The notes below the pieces were generated by a model that searched no databases, was not told the DNA's origin, and saw only the letters and a list, made by a program, of their open reading frames with translations. A program made the position numbers and the translations under genes. Positions 17,408 through 26,993 of a stretch of 64,000 bases of DNA are shown here, one piece after another (the stretch's first letter is position 1; every line of letters begins with the position of its first letter). Source of the DNA: Bradyrhizobium diazoefficiens (lineage in GTDB: Bacteria > Pseudomonadota > Alphaproteobacteria > Rhizobiales > Xanthobacteraceae); the NCBI RefSeq assembly GCF_018131185.1, contig NZ_JAFCJE010000002.1:1-64000 (forward strand), written 5' to 3'.

Positions 17408-19638
17408 TAGGCATGCTCGACGTAGTAGCTGTTGTGGTGCTTGCCCTTGTACGCCTCGATGCGCTTGAGCATCTTCGGGTTGGCGCGGTTGAGCACGGCG
17501 CCGAGCAGCTTCTTCTGGAGGACTTCCGACCCGGAAACCGACTCCTGAAGAGCGCTTCTTGTCGTCTGTCCCCATTCGATCACGTAGACCATGGCGTCGA
17601 TCAGGAGGCTGACGGCCTTCGAGTCCGCGACCGGCATCACCGGGGCAAGATCGATCACGATGTATTCGTAGTGCTCTCTCAGCACCTTGAGCAGTTCGGC
17701 CATCGCCTTCGATCCAATCACGTCGGCCGAATTGACCATGCGGGAAGCCACGACGGACGGCAGGAAATCCAGGCCCGTTTCCTTGCTTCGTTGCACATGG
17801 TATCCGAGGCTCGCCGGGTCGGCGAGGGCCTCCACCAGTCCGCTCTTGGCATTGGGGGCGAGCTCTCGGGTCAGCGAGCGCGTGTGCAGATCGCCGTCGA
17901 TCAGGACCGTGCGATGTCCGGTGAGGGCGATCAACTGTGCGAAGTTGGCCGCCACCGTCGTCTTTCCTTCCTTGGGAAGGGAAGACACGATGCCGATCAC
18001 CTTGATTTCGCGGGTCAGGCGCGCAACATCGATCGACACCTTGATGTTGCGCAGCGTCTCCGCGAACCGCGAGAACGGATGATCGACGACGTAGCGGGAC
18101 AGATCGGGTGAGCCTGCTTTGCCTGACGTCGAAAGCAACGCGCCGGTCGTCATCGGCGGACGAATGTCCGGCAGGACTCCGAGGCACTTGACGCCGAGCT
18201 CCTCCTCGACCTCGGCGGGGGTCCGCAAGACGTCGCTGAGCAGTTCGCGCCCAAACGCGACGCCGAAGCCGAGGCAGAGGCCGCCCACCAGGCCGCCGAC
18301 AATCGCCAGGACCGTGCGCGGCGAGCTCTTGCGATCCGGCTTGGTCGCGGTGGTGATGAGGCGGGCCTCGCTGAGCGGAAAGCTCTGATTCTGTGTCGCG
18401 CTTTGCAGTTTCTCGAGGAAGTTGTTGTAGAGGTTGCGATAGGTGTCGGCGGCGCTTTCGAGGTCGCGCAGCTTGACTGCGGCCTGGCCGGTGTCGCCGG
18501 CCTGAGCGACGAGTTCCTTCACGTTCTTATCGAGCGAGGCTTCCCGGCTCTTTGCGATCTCGTAGTCGCTGCGATAGGCGTCTGCGATCCGACGCAGTTC
18601 GTCGGCGATGTTCTTGCGCAGCTCTTCCATCTTGTTGGCCAGATTGACCGCTGCAAGATGCTGCTTGCCGTAGCGTCTCGACCAGTCGGCATACTGGGCC
18701 TGGAGGTCGAGATATTGTGCGCGCAGACGGGTGATCACTGAATTGTTGAGGGCGTCCGTCACGGTTGATTGCGCAACATCCTGATCGGAAATCGTATCGA
18801 TCCGGTCAAGCCGGGCCTTGGCCTCGGCGGTCGCCGCCCGCGCTTGAACCAGTTGGGTGTTCAGGTCCGACAATTGCTGCTCGGACATCAGGCCGCGGCT
18901 GGTGCCGACGATGTTGTGCTCGGCTTTGAAGGTTTGCACGGCGCGGTCGCTGGCCGATGCCTGCTCGCTCAGCTCGATGCTGCGCTGCTGAAGCCATTCG
19001 GTCGCCCGCCTGGTGGACTGATATTTGGCTTCCAGGGCACCGACGAGGTAGGCATTGGCGATGGCGTTGACGATCTTGGCGGCCTTGTCGGGGCTTCGTG
19101 AGCGATAGCTCATCGACAAGACATACGTCGTCAGAACGCGCTCCGTCCTCAGGTTCTTCTGAACCGTCCCGACCACCGCATTTTCGAGCCGCTCCTGGGA
19201 CGCCGGTTCGCCGGAGCCAAACACCGACATGATCTTGCCGAGGACGATGGACAGCAGGCCTGGATTGGAGCCATTGAATTCCGGATCGTCGGTCAGCTTC
19301 AGGCGACGGACGACCGAGAGAATCAGGTCGTTCGAATTGATGACCTCCACCTGGCTGTCGACGTAGCCGGTGTCGATGAGCGCACTGTTGGCGTTGCTGT
19401 CCTTGTCCAGCACCTGCGCCTGACGCGTATCCATCATGATCCGGGCATTCGCCGTGTACATCGGTTCCGCCGTGACCAGGTAGATCATCACCAGGGCCAG
19501 CGAAGCTCCGGTGCACGCCGCGATGATCGGCCACTGCCGGCGCAGGACGTCGGCCACGCGCTCGAAGCTGAGGACTGCTCCGCCGAATTCGATGCCGAAT
19601 CGGTGTCCCGACTGGAAATGTTCTCTAGGCTGATACAT
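17407..19638 (-). CDS. Polysaccharide co-polymerase with BY-kinase domain (Wzz/Wzc type)
   Basis: 743 residues. Wzz domain with first membrane segment at about 37-56, a long periplasmic coiled region, and a second segment at about 441-462. The cytoplasmic ATPase of bacterial tyrosine kinases follows: Walker A SLPKEGKTT (553-561), Walker A' VLIDGD (578-583), Walker B YIVIDLAP (659-666). The C-terminal tail has Tyr730, Tyr738 and Tyr739 as possible autophosphorylation sites, fewer than in E. coli Wzc. It should control chain length and coordinate polymerisation and export. A small secreted protein gene lies 31 bases upstream on the same strand. An outer-membrane Wza partner is not in the window. 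Confidence 0.94.
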   Translation of the reverse strand: MYQPREHFQSGHRFGIEFGGAVLSFERVADVLRRQWPIIAACTGASLALVMIYLVTAEPMYTANARIMMDTRQAQVLDKDSNANSALIDTGYVDSQVEVINSNDLILSVVRRLKLTDDPEFNGSNPGLLSIVLGKIMSVFGSGEPASQERLENAVVGTVQKNLRTERVLTTYVLSMSYRSRSPDKAAKIVNAIANAYLVGALEAKYQSTRRATEWLQQRSIELSEQASASDRAVQTFKAEHNIVGTSRGLMSEQQLSDLNTQLVQARAATAEAKARLDRIDTISDQDVAQSTVTDALNNSVITRLRAQYLDLQAQYADWSRRYGKQHLAAVNLANKMEELRKNIADELRRIADAYRSDYEIAKSREASLDKNVKELVAQAGDTGQAAVKLRDLESAADTYRNLYNNFLEKLQSATQNQSFPLSEARLITTATKPDRKSSPRTVLAIVGGLVGGLCLGFGVAFGRELLSDVLRTPAEVEEELGVKCLGVLPDIRPPMTTGALLSTSGKAGSPDLSRYVVDHPFSRFAETLRNIKVSIDVARLTREIKVIGIVSSLPKEGKTTVAANFAQLIALTGHRTVLIDGDLHTRSLTRELAPNAKSGLVEALADPASLGYHVQRSKETGLDFLPSVVASRMVNSADVIGSKAMAELLKVLREHYEYIVIDLAPVMPVADSKAVSLLIDAMVYVIEWGQTTRSALQESVSGSEVLQKKLLGAVLNRANPKMLKRIEAYKGKHHNSYYVEHA

Positions 19639-19669
19639 GTGCTAATTCGCTGCCTTTGACGATCGCTGA

Positions 19670-20236
19670 TCAGTTCGGAAGGGGGACGGGCTTGAACGGG
19701 TTGGCCAGCTTGGTTCTCCACTCGCCTTCGAGCAGTGCTCCGCCGCGGCCCGGCTGCGGCGAGGACTTGATTTGCGATTGGACCTGGATGCCAGAGCTGT
19801 CGTCTCCTGCGCCGGAATAACCGGCCTGCACGTCGAGGTCGCCGACCCGTTGCACGAAATCCCTGATCTTGCGCGCGGCGTCCGGCTTCGTCGACGTGCA
19901 CCGTCCTTCGGCAATCCTGAGCGCGGCGCCGATGGCGGAACGATCGGTCGAAGCCGAGGCCGAGACGAGTGTCTGCACGGACGGCAACATAGACGGGTTC
20001 GTGGCGATGTAGGTGGCGAGCCGAAATCTCAGCTTCTCCTTGTCATTGCGCAGCTGCTCCAGAAGCGAGGAGGGCGATTTCACGAACGTGTCGAGTTCGA
20101 GTTGCGACGCACGATTCGAAAATTCGACGCACTGAGCGCGGCAAGCATCGATGCTCGACACGATCAAGGCAGAAGCCGCCAAGACGATCGCTAGCCATCG
20201 CGGCCTTGCATGACGAATTGTTAGTCCGCAGCCCAT
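19670..20236 (-). CDS. Secreted hypothetical protein in operon with BY-kinase
   Basis: 188 residues from the ATG at 20236, chosen for its strong ribosome site (GGGAGGAAGG) and because it begins a signal peptide (basic start, then LAIVLAASALIVSS...CRAQ). The mature part is helical and has Cys residues around the cleavage site and at about residue 120, then a Ser/Gly/Gln-rich linker. No Wza, BON or SLBB features are visible. It is 31 bases upstream of the co-polymerase gene, so it likely works in the periplasm in the same export process. Family not recognised. Confidence 0.65.
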   Translation of the reverse strand: MGCGLTIRHARPRWLAIVLAASALIVSSIDACRAQCVEFSNRASQLELDTFVKSPSSLLEQLRNDKEKLRFRLATYIATNPSMLPSVQTLVSASASTDRSAIGAALRIAEGRCTSTKPDAARKIRDFVQRVGDLDVQAGYSGAGDDSSGIQVQSQIKSSPQPGRGGALLEGEWRTKLANPFKPVPLPN

Positions 20237-20840
20237 CCGTGTCCCTTCCTCCCTGTTGCAATAGGAGAACAGGTGAAACTTGGCAGGTAACTGTGTCAAT
20301 TTTTGTGCGATGCAAAAGCTGAGTACCTGGTCGGCGACAGCGGGCGTATTGCCTCCTTTTCGGTCGGTTGCAAAATGGGGATATGCAATGACTGCGAGAT
20401 CGGCATGCCCGCGCCTAGGAATGTTGCAACTTGAAAACATATGAGGCGTTCGCGCGTTCAGGCGTCGCAAGGAAGAGTCGCAAAACCGACACAAGTCGCA
20501 AGCGAGTCGTTAGTTCCCGCCCGTGAAAAATTATCAGTGCGACAATGGGCGGCAGCGTGCGCAGAAATAGGCGATTGCCTTGATCGCAACAGCGCCGAAT
20601 TTCGCGCACACTTTACACGCAAATACCCGCGATCATCGCGCCCGAATTGATTTGCGCGCCGGTGCACGGCGCTCTCATGCAAAAAGTGGCGCGAACTTGA
20701 CGCTCGCATGTCCGAATGAACTGCGAGCGTTGAAATTATCGTCGATCGTCATGCGTCGAATGCGAGTCCGCGATCGCAGAGATTGAACGCGCGCAAGTCC
20801 TGATACACACTGCTGCGATGCAATAGCTGGGAATGTTGAT
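20237..20840. other. Divergent promoter region of the polysaccharide locus
   Basis: About 600 bp between the kinase operon (minus) and the acyltransferase/polymerase operon (plus). Lower GC than the genes, no supported gene. It holds a dense cluster of CGCAA/TTGCG words (next feature). Confidence 0.6.
20464..20656. promoter_or_regulatory. Cluster of six CGCAA/TTGCG pentamers
   Basis: CGCAA occurs at about 20466, 20479, 20497, 20585 and 20618, and TTGCG at 20652. The first three are part of exact GTCGCAA direct repeats starting at 20464, 20477 and 20495. By base composition less than one such word is expected in this span on both strands. Possible regulator-binding array serving both operons. 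Confidence 0.4.
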
Positions 20841-22043
20841 GTGACGGAGTTGGTTCATCGTGAGAAGGCGCATGTCCTGGCGCTCGACAGCATTCGGGGT
20901 ATCGCCGCGACATCGGTGGTGATTCACCATCTCCTGTTGATGCCGACGTTCCTCGCGGCATTCCCGCATAATGCGTGGATCAACTGCTCGTTCTTCAGAG
21001 CCTCCTGGCTGCTGGTCGACCTGTTCTTTGTTCTGAGCGGGATCGTGATGTCGCTCAGCTACGTCGAGAGCGACTTCGGGCGTTTCTCGCTGCGCGAGTT
21101 CATGGTGCGGCGGCTGGCGCGGGTCTATCCGCTGCATATCGTCATGCTGTTGGCAAATCTGCTGTTTCGCCTCCTGCGGATCAGTCTGGTCATGGCGGGT
21201 GTCGTCGTGGCCGCACCCGCGGCGTTCGAAGTGAACAATGCCTATTCCTTCGTTCTCAACGTCCTGCTGCTGCATTCGATGGGGTTCATCGACTATCTCA
21301 GCTGGAATGCGCCGAGCTGGAGCATCAGCGTCGAGTTCTACACCTATCTCGTGTTCGGCCTGATCGTGCTCTTTGCCCAGCGCGTGCGTTCCCTGCTGTG
21401 GTTCTACGTCCTCTGCGGCGCGCTTGCGGTCGGAAGCCTGGTCTTCATCATCTTCGTGCTCGACAAGAGAAGCCTCGGGCTTCAGACCGACTTCGGCATC
21501 CTGCGCTGCTTCGTGAGCTTCTTTCTGGGCGTGCTGACGGTCAGGATCGTCGATCGCCTGCCGGCCAAGCCCGGTCCTGCCGTGCAGGGCATGCTGCAAT
21601 TCGTCGCCATGATAGCCAGCATCGTTCTGGTGTCCTTGGCGGAGACCAGTCCGGCGTCAACCTTCCTCGCGCCCGTGACGTTCGCGATCTTCCTCGGCAG
21701 TTTACTGGCCTTCCCGGATGCGCTGCTGGTGCCGCGGATGCTGGTGGCCAAGCCGCTGGTCTGGCTCGGGAAACGTTCCTACTCGATCTATATGGTGCAC
21801 GCGCTCGTCGTGCTGCTGGCCGAATATTTCGTGCGGGCCGTGGGGGCAGGGCGGATCGCTGCGCTGGATTCGGTCTGGGCAGGCCTGCCGGCCACGCTGA
21901 ATCTCGTGGTCTCACTGACCGCCGTGCTGGTGGTGTCCCACTTTACCTATCTCTACGTCGAGATCCCCGGCGGCAGGCTCATGCGCAACGTTCTTGGAAG
22001 CCGGTCCGATTTCTCGGCGTCCCCTGTGCGGCAGACGAACTGA
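20841..22043 (+). CDS. Acyltransferase 3 family membrane protein (1)
   Basis: 400 residues, about ten hydrophobic segments. Typical family start: LALDSIRGIAATSVVIHHLL with the catalytic His, then LFFVLSGIVMSLSY and the R/Y-rich VRRLARVYPLHIVML. C-terminal YSIYMVHALVVLL is also typical. These proteins move acetyl or other acyl groups onto cell-surface sugars across the inner membrane. The best start is a GTG at 20841. First gene of a tight plus-strand operon with the polymerase and two more acyltransferases. Confidence 0.88.
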   Translation: MTELVHREKAHVLALDSIRGIAATSVVIHHLLLMPTFLAAFPHNAWINCSFFRASWLLVDLFFVLSGIVMSLSYVESDFGRFSLREFMVRRLARVYPLHIVMLLANLLFRLLRISLVMAGVVVAAPAAFEVNNAYSFVLNVLLLHSMGFIDYLSWNAPSWSISVEFYTYLVFGLIVLFAQRVRSLLWFYVLCGALAVGSLVFIIFVLDKRSLGLQTDFGILRCFVSFFLGVLTVRIVDRLPAKPGPAVQGMLQFVAMIASIVLVSLAETSPASTFLAPVTFAIFLGSLLAFPDALLVPRMLVAKPLVWLGKRSYSIYMVHALVVLLAEYFVRAVGAGRIAALDSVWAGLPATLNLVVSLTAVLVVSHFTYLYVEIPGGRLMRNVLGSRSDFSASPVRQTN

Positions 22044-22050
22044 GCCGGAC

Positions 22051-23388
22051 ATGACGATGCTCGCGCTGCAACGGCCCAGAATCACGCTGATCAGCCTCAA
22101 CATCGAGGCGATCGCGCTCGGGGTCTATCTGGTCCGCGACGCCTTTGGCGGCGTGATCCGCTATTACACCAGCATCTATCACGTGGATACGCTCTGGTAT
22201 CTGCCCGATGGCATCGCGCTGCTGTGCCTGATGCAGTTCTTCGTGCATTGCATCTTGCGCAATCGCAGCACGCTGGCTCTGCTGGTGTTGGTCCAGATCA
22301 TGCTGTCGCTCGTGCTCGGCTACTTCTTTATGGGAACGACGAACGCTGCGATCTCGTCGTTCAAGATGATGCTCCCGGTGTTCGTCGGATTCTGCTTCTG
22401 CGATTCGAGCCTCGGCTCGTACCGGAAGCTGCTGTCGGTCATCGCGGTGACCTTCTACCTGTCGGTGATCGGCGTTCTCCTGACGAAATTCTACCTGATG
22501 CCCTGGGTCGGCTACAAATACGAGTCCTTCGGCGCCGTACGCGAGGCCGGCCGGTTGTGGTGGGCCTATGGCGGCGACGACCAGCGTCTCATGGGCTTTG
22601 CGGCCGACAATACCATGGCGGCGTTCTTCATCCTCGTGTCGTTCGCGATCACGTCCATCCGCATGAGCACGACGTGGTGCCTGCTGTTCGGTTCGATCGC
22701 GATCTATGCCATCAAGCTGACCACGAGCAAGACGACCATGATCGTCCTCGTGCTCTACTTGATTCTGCTGCTGGTCGTGCGGATGCTGCCGGAGAGATCG
22801 CGCTTCCCCGCGATCCGGACCATCGCGCTGTGGTCGTTTGCCTCGATCCTGGTTCCGTTCTTCATGATCGTGGTCGCTTCCGGCACCGCCGCGGTGCCGC
22901 ATTCGACCTTGTTCAGCATCCTCGATCGAATCAACAACAGCTGGCAATTGCCGTTCGTCTACATGAACCAGCTCATGCCGATCGGTCTGGTGACCGGCTG
23001 CGGGGCGGGCTGTTTCAACTATCCGCAAAAACTGTTCTCGCCCCTCGCCCATTTCTGGGTGCCGGTCGACAATTTCTACATCGGCACGTACCTGATGTTC
23101 GGACTTCCGTTCGTGGCCTTCATGGTGATGGTGTTTCGGGCGACCTTCGGTGCGACCGACGTCTACAAGCTGACGCTGATCTTCGTCGTCAATTTGTTCA
23201 CGATCACGGTGCTGAACTACGGCCCGGCCTCCGGCCTCCTGATCATCGCTTTGAGCTTCAGCGAAGTGTTCTCGCGGCGTGCGGCTTCGGCACGGGCAGG
23301 CGAAACCGTGCCAATTGTCATGCGGCCGCCGATGCCGTCATTGGAAGGCTTCCGCCCGGATACGCCGGCGGCGAGCGGAAGCAGGTGA
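22051..23388 (+). CDS. Wzy-like polysaccharide polymerase
   Basis: 445 residues from the ATG at 22051, seven bases after the previous stop. About eleven to twelve hydrophobic segments and one large periplasmic loop late in the protein (FNYPQKLFSPLAHFWVPVDN). Sequence identity to Wzy proteins is always low; the call rests on topology, the VDNFYIGTYLMFGL pattern seen near the end of O-antigen ligase/polymerase proteins, and location between acyltransferases inside a Wzx/Wzz locus. It would join undecaprenyl-linked repeat units on the periplasmic side. Confidence 0.75.
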   Translation: MTMLALQRPRITLISLNIEAIALGVYLVRDAFGGVIRYYTSIYHVDTLWYLPDGIALLCLMQFFVHCILRNRSTLALLVLVQIMLSLVLGYFFMGTTNAAISSFKMMLPVFVGFCFCDSSLGSYRKLLSVIAVTFYLSVIGVLLTKFYLMPWVGYKYESFGAVREAGRLWWAYGGDDQRLMGFAADNTMAAFFILVSFAITSIRMSTTWCLLFGSIAIYAIKLTTSKTTMIVLVLYLILLLVVRMLPERSRFPAIRTIALWSFASILVPFFMIVVASGTAAVPHSTLFSILDRINNSWQLPFVYMNQLMPIGLVTGCGAGCFNYPQKLFSPLAHFWVPVDNFYIGTYLMFGLPFVAFMVMVFRATFGATDVYKLTLIFVVNLFTITVLNYGPASGLLIIALSFSEVFSRRAASARAGETVPIVMRPPMPSLEGFRPDTPAASGSR

Positions 23389-23394
23389 GAACGA

Positions 23395-24504
23395 ATGATG
23401 CATAAACGGCTCGCATTCATCGACACTCTGCGCGGCATTGCCGTGCTGGCGGTGCTGGTTCAGCACGTCTTCGAGGTGATCGTTGAAAAGCACCCGACGG
23501 GTGCCTATTACTGGCCGATCCACGAGATATTCGGCTACTACATGAACTTCGGCCGCTTCGGCGTCGTGTTGTTCTTCTTCGTCAGCGGCTTCGTCATTCC
23601 GTTCAGTTTCCCGGATAGCGCCACGCCGGTGCGCGATTTCACCATCAGCCGCTTCTTCCGGCTCTATCCGGCCTACTGGACCTCGCTCGTAGTCGGGCTC
23701 GTGACGATGCAGCTGATGGATTCGAAGGTCTATCCGCTGGGCCAGATCGCCGCGAACGTGACGATGTTGCAGACCTTCGTGAACGTTCCGAACCTCTGGG
23801 TTTTCTACTGGACGCTCGCGATTGAGCTGCTGTTCTATGTCGGATGCACCATTCTCTTCGCGATGGGGCTGCTGAACCGGCGCTACACCGCGGTAGCAAT
23901 CGTCGTTGCGGCCGCGCTGGTCGGAACCATGGCTGCGCTCTTCGTCGAGAGCAGGACGGTCTCCTCGGTGATGGAGGTCGGGCTGAACCTGTCGGCGATG
24001 TTCCTGGGCAAGATCATCCGCGACACCGTCATCGGCGGCAAGCTGCGATGGACCCATGTGGCCGTGTGCACGCTCCTGTATGCGATCTTCGCCATCACCC
24101 TGTCCGACCGCCGGTTCGGAGGCGTGTATCACGAGAACTTCTTCTACAGCTATTCGATCGGATCGGCCTATGTCAGCGCGGCGCTGGTCTTCATCGGCTT
24201 TGCCGTGTTCGGGGAGCGAATGGCCTGGCGCCCGATGGCGTTCGTCGGCGTGATCAGCTATTCGGTCTACCTGATGTCGCCGTTCGTGCTCGTCTTCATC
24301 CATCGCCTCGTGTGGTTCGGCGACGGGCCGCTCGGATGGTCGATTTTCCTGGTCGTCATCCTGGCATTGTCGATCCTCGTCAGCTGGATGACATTCGCGT
24401 TCATCGAGAAGCCCAGCATCGCCTTCGGGCAGAGGTTCCGCTCGGCGCGAAGAAAGCCTGTGATCCTCGAGTCGGCCCTCAGCACCCAGGGTGCCGCGGA
24501 GTGA
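23395..24504 (+). CDS. Acyltransferase 3 family membrane protein (2)
   Basis: 369 residues. Start ATG at 23395, six bases after the polymerase stop. Family motifs: LAFIDTLRGIAVLAVLVQHV, VVLFFFVSGFVIPFSF, SRFFRLYPAYWTSL, and YSVYLMSPFVLVFIHRLV near the C-terminus. About ten membrane segments. The position usually occupied by the family His (RGxxxxxVxxxH) is His in LVQHVFEVI. Likely decorates the exopolysaccharide. Its stop overlaps the next acyltransferase start by four bases. Confidence 0.88.
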   Translation: MMHKRLAFIDTLRGIAVLAVLVQHVFEVIVEKHPTGAYYWPIHEIFGYYMNFGRFGVVLFFFVSGFVIPFSFPDSATPVRDFTISRFFRLYPAYWTSLVVGLVTMQLMDSKVYPLGQIAANVTMLQTFVNVPNLWVFYWTLAIELLFYVGCTILFAMGLLNRRYTAVAIVVAAALVGTMAALFVESRTVSSVMEVGLNLSAMFLGKIIRDTVIGGKLRWTHVAVCTLLYAIFAITLSDRRFGGVYHENFFYSYSIGSAYVSAALVFIGFAVFGERMAWRPMAFVGVISYSVYLMSPFVLVFIHRLVWFGDGPLGWSIFLVVILALSILVSWMTFAFIEKPSIAFGQRFRSARRKPVILESALSTQGAAE

Positions 24505-25589
24505 TCAAGGCACCTCACCAGCCGGGCGCAGCCTACGACGGATCATTCGTTCCGTCGGTCCAGGGACTTCGGGCCATCGCGGCGCTGAGCGTGCTGATCG
24601 ATCATTTCTACGACATGCCGAAAGCAGGGATGTACGACATCCCGAATCCCGGCTTTCTGCCGCCGATCTGGCCCTGGCTGCAATCGGTCATCAATGTCGG
24701 CGGACACGGTGTCGAGCTGTTCTTCATGATCAGCGGATTCCTGATTCCGGCGAGCCTGGTGCGGCACGGCTCGCTCTCGCGGTTTTTCTACGACCGCGTG
24801 CTGCGTATCATGCCGGTGTTCGTCGTCCTGCATCTGGCGTTGTTCGTGATCGGGCCGATCGTGGCCTACAAGTTCTTCCGCGGGATCGATCTGACCAGCT
24901 ATCTCACGATCTTTGCGGCCAATCTTTTCTTCGTGCAGGACGCGCTCGGCTTGCCCATTGCGCAGCAGAACGCCTGGACGTTGACCTATGAATGGGCGTT
25001 CTACATCTGGTTTGCGCTGACATTCTCGATGTGGCGCGGCGGGGGCCGGCTGCTCGCGGCGCCCCTGATCCTGCTGGGTCTGGCCTGCCTGATGCGCTGG
25101 CCCATCACTGCGTTCTTCTGCATCGGCATGCTGTTCAGTGCGACGGGATTTCGTATCTCCATTCCCGGCCGCCTCGGGCTGCTCGCGGGCGTGGTCTGCG
25201 GCGCCGCCTTGTATGCAAGCCTCGTGCTGTTTCACCCCTTCGTTGGTCTCGTTCCCGGATTTCTGCTGTTCGCCATGGTGCTCGCCCCGGAATCGGGCCT
25301 CGGCAGGGCTCTGAGCACGCCGGCGCTGCAATATGTCGGCAAGATCAGCTACAGCCTCTATCTCGTCCACCCGTTCGTGCTCTTTCCCCTGCAAGTGATC
25401 GGCCTGAAGCTGGTCGCTGCCGGCGTCGACCGCTGGCTGCTGTGGGCCGCCTTCATCGGGCTCGGGCTGGTGATGTCACTCGTTGCGAGCGCGATTACTT
25501 ATGAATTGATCGAGGTCAGGCTGAGGCGCCTGTTGGACGGCGCGATCCGCGGCGTGTTCTTTCGACGGCAGATCGAGCAATCGGTTTGA
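24501..25589 (+). CDS. Acyltransferase 3 family membrane protein (3)
   Basis: 362 residues from a GTG at 24501, overlapping the stop of the previous gene (GTGA). Motifs: VQGLRAIAALSVLIDHFYDM with the conserved His, GVELFFMISGFLIPASL, FYDRVLRIMPVFVVLHL and KISYSLYLVHPFVLFPLQ. The open frame continues upstream inside the previous gene but that part is its +1 shadow. Two acyltransferases in direct succession suggest two different acyl additions. Confidence 0.87.
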   Translation: MIKAPHQPGAAYDGSFVPSVQGLRAIAALSVLIDHFYDMPKAGMYDIPNPGFLPPIWPWLQSVINVGGHGVELFFMISGFLIPASLVRHGSLSRFFYDRVLRIMPVFVVLHLALFVIGPIVAYKFFRGIDLTSYLTIFAANLFFVQDALGLPIAQQNAWTLTYEWAFYIWFALTFSMWRGGGRLLAAPLILLGLACLMRWPITAFFCIGMLFSATGFRISIPGRLGLLAGVVCGAALYASLVLFHPFVGLVPGFLLFAMVLAPESGLGRALSTPALQYVGKISYSLYLVHPFVLFPLQVIGLKLVAAGVDRWLLWAAFIGLGLVMSLVASAITYELIEVRLRRLLDGAIRGVFFRRQIEQSV

Positions 25590-25606
25590 GAGGCAGCCGG
25601 TCGCGG

Positions 25607-26764
25607 TCAGCTCACGGTCCGGCCGGCCAGCTTGTGATAGGATCCGAGCAGCTGCGCGGCGATGCGATCCCAGTTCAGCAGGCCGGCTGCAGTCTGCCGT
25701 GCGCCCTCGGTCAATGTCGCGGCAAGAGGTTTTGAAGTCAGCACCCGTTCGAGTGCGTCGGCCAGTGCCGTGGCATCGCCGGGAGGAACCAGCAGCCCGT
25801 TGACGCCGTCCGTCACGACGTCGGGAATGCCGCCGGTGGCGCTGGCAACGACCGGACGGGAGTTGCCGTAGGCGGATGCAAGCACGCCGCTCTGCGTTGC
25901 ATCCTTATAGGGCAGGGCAACGACGGTGGCGGATTGAAACAGCCGTCCGGTCTCCGCAGGTGAGATATAGGCGTTGATCGCCTTGACCGTCGGCATCGCC
26001 TCCATCCGCGCGCCGAGCCGTGTCATCTCGGGTCCGCGGCCGGCGACGATCGCCTCATGCGCCACGCCGCGCCGGGCCAACATGTCGATCGCATCGATGA
26101 ACACGTCCAGGCCCTTGTAGGCCCACATCCGTCCAAAAAACAGGATTCGCGCGGCCTCCGGCTCGGCGAGCGCCCCCTTGGCCGGCGGAACCATGAGCAC
26201 GCCGTGCATGCTGGAAACGGTTTCGCCCTTGAAGCCGGGCGAGGCGCGGCGAAAATCGGCAATGCAGCTCTCGCCATGCGTCGTGACGACCGATGCGGCC
26301 GCGCGCATGCGCTCGCGCCAGGCATCTTCACGCGGCGAGGTGCCGGAGCCGCCCTCCGAATGCGGAATCGCATCGTGAACCGTCAGCACCAGGGGAATGC
26401 CAAGGGGACGGAGCAGCTGGATCAACTTGGATGTGTAGATCTCCGGAACTTCGTGACAATGAATCACGTCCGGACGAAACGATATTATGTCGAAGAATGA
26501 CGCGGGGATGCCGATCGCGCCGCCGCGGCGCAGGCTCAGGTCGCGGATCCGTGTCTCGAACGGCGTCGTCACGGCGATATCGGCCAGTTCCCATTGCTGG
26601 TTCGCGTCCTTGGCGTTGAGCACGAGGCGGACGTCGCAATGATGTGCCAGTCCCGCTGCGAGCCGGTAGGAATATTCCGCAAAATGCGGCGCGTAGATGG
26701 CCACGCGGAGGCGCTTGGAGTTACGCAGAGAACGCTGAGCAGGCGAATTCATCAAGGCATCCAT
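25607..26764 (-). CDS. GT-B glycosyltransferase, GT4 family (1)
   Basis: 385 residues. N-terminal acceptor domain (RVAIYAPHFAEYSYRLAAGL, PDVIHCHEVPEIYTSKLIQL) and C-terminal donor domain (ILFFGRMWAYKGLDVFIDAI, VVALPYKDATQSGVLASAYG, RPVVASATGGIPDVV) with the usual glycosyltransferase group 1 layout. Cytoplasmic, adding a sugar from a nucleotide donor to the lipid-linked repeat unit; the donor and linkage are unknown. Convergent with the acyltransferase operon and divergent from the flippase gene. ATG at 26764, or 26752 twelve bases on. Confidence 0.9.
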   Translation of the reverse strand: MDALMNSPAQRSLRNSKRLRVAIYAPHFAEYSYRLAAGLAHHCDVRLVLNAKDANQQWELADIAVTTPFETRIRDLSLRRGGAIGIPASFFDIISFRPDVIHCHEVPEIYTSKLIQLLRPLGIPLVLTVHDAIPHSEGGSGTSPREDAWRERMRAAASVVTTHGESCIADFRRASPGFKGETVSSMHGVLMVPPAKGALAEPEAARILFFGRMWAYKGLDVFIDAIDMLARRGVAHEAIVAGRGPEMTRLGARMEAMPTVKAINAYISPAETGRLFQSATVVALPYKDATQSGVLASAYGNSRPVVASATGGIPDVVTDGVNGLLVPPGDATALADALERVLTSKPLAATLTEGARQTAAGLLNWDRIAAQLLGSYHKLAGRTVS

Positions 26765-26993
26765 TTTGCATCACTTCGCAAAGTCCGGTGGGAGTGTAGT
26801 CCACGATTTGAACTCACTTCCACTCTAAATCGGAATCGTGCGGCGCTCATCTGATTGCCATCACTCCGGCGTAATGTGGCGAGCAATCAGGTCTCCGCCG
26901 CGGTCGGAGAGGGGGACGTCGCGGCGGCACCGCGTGCCAAATCGTCTAGTCTGCGATTGTGGTTGGATCTGTCGGAATTGGGTCGAATTGTTG

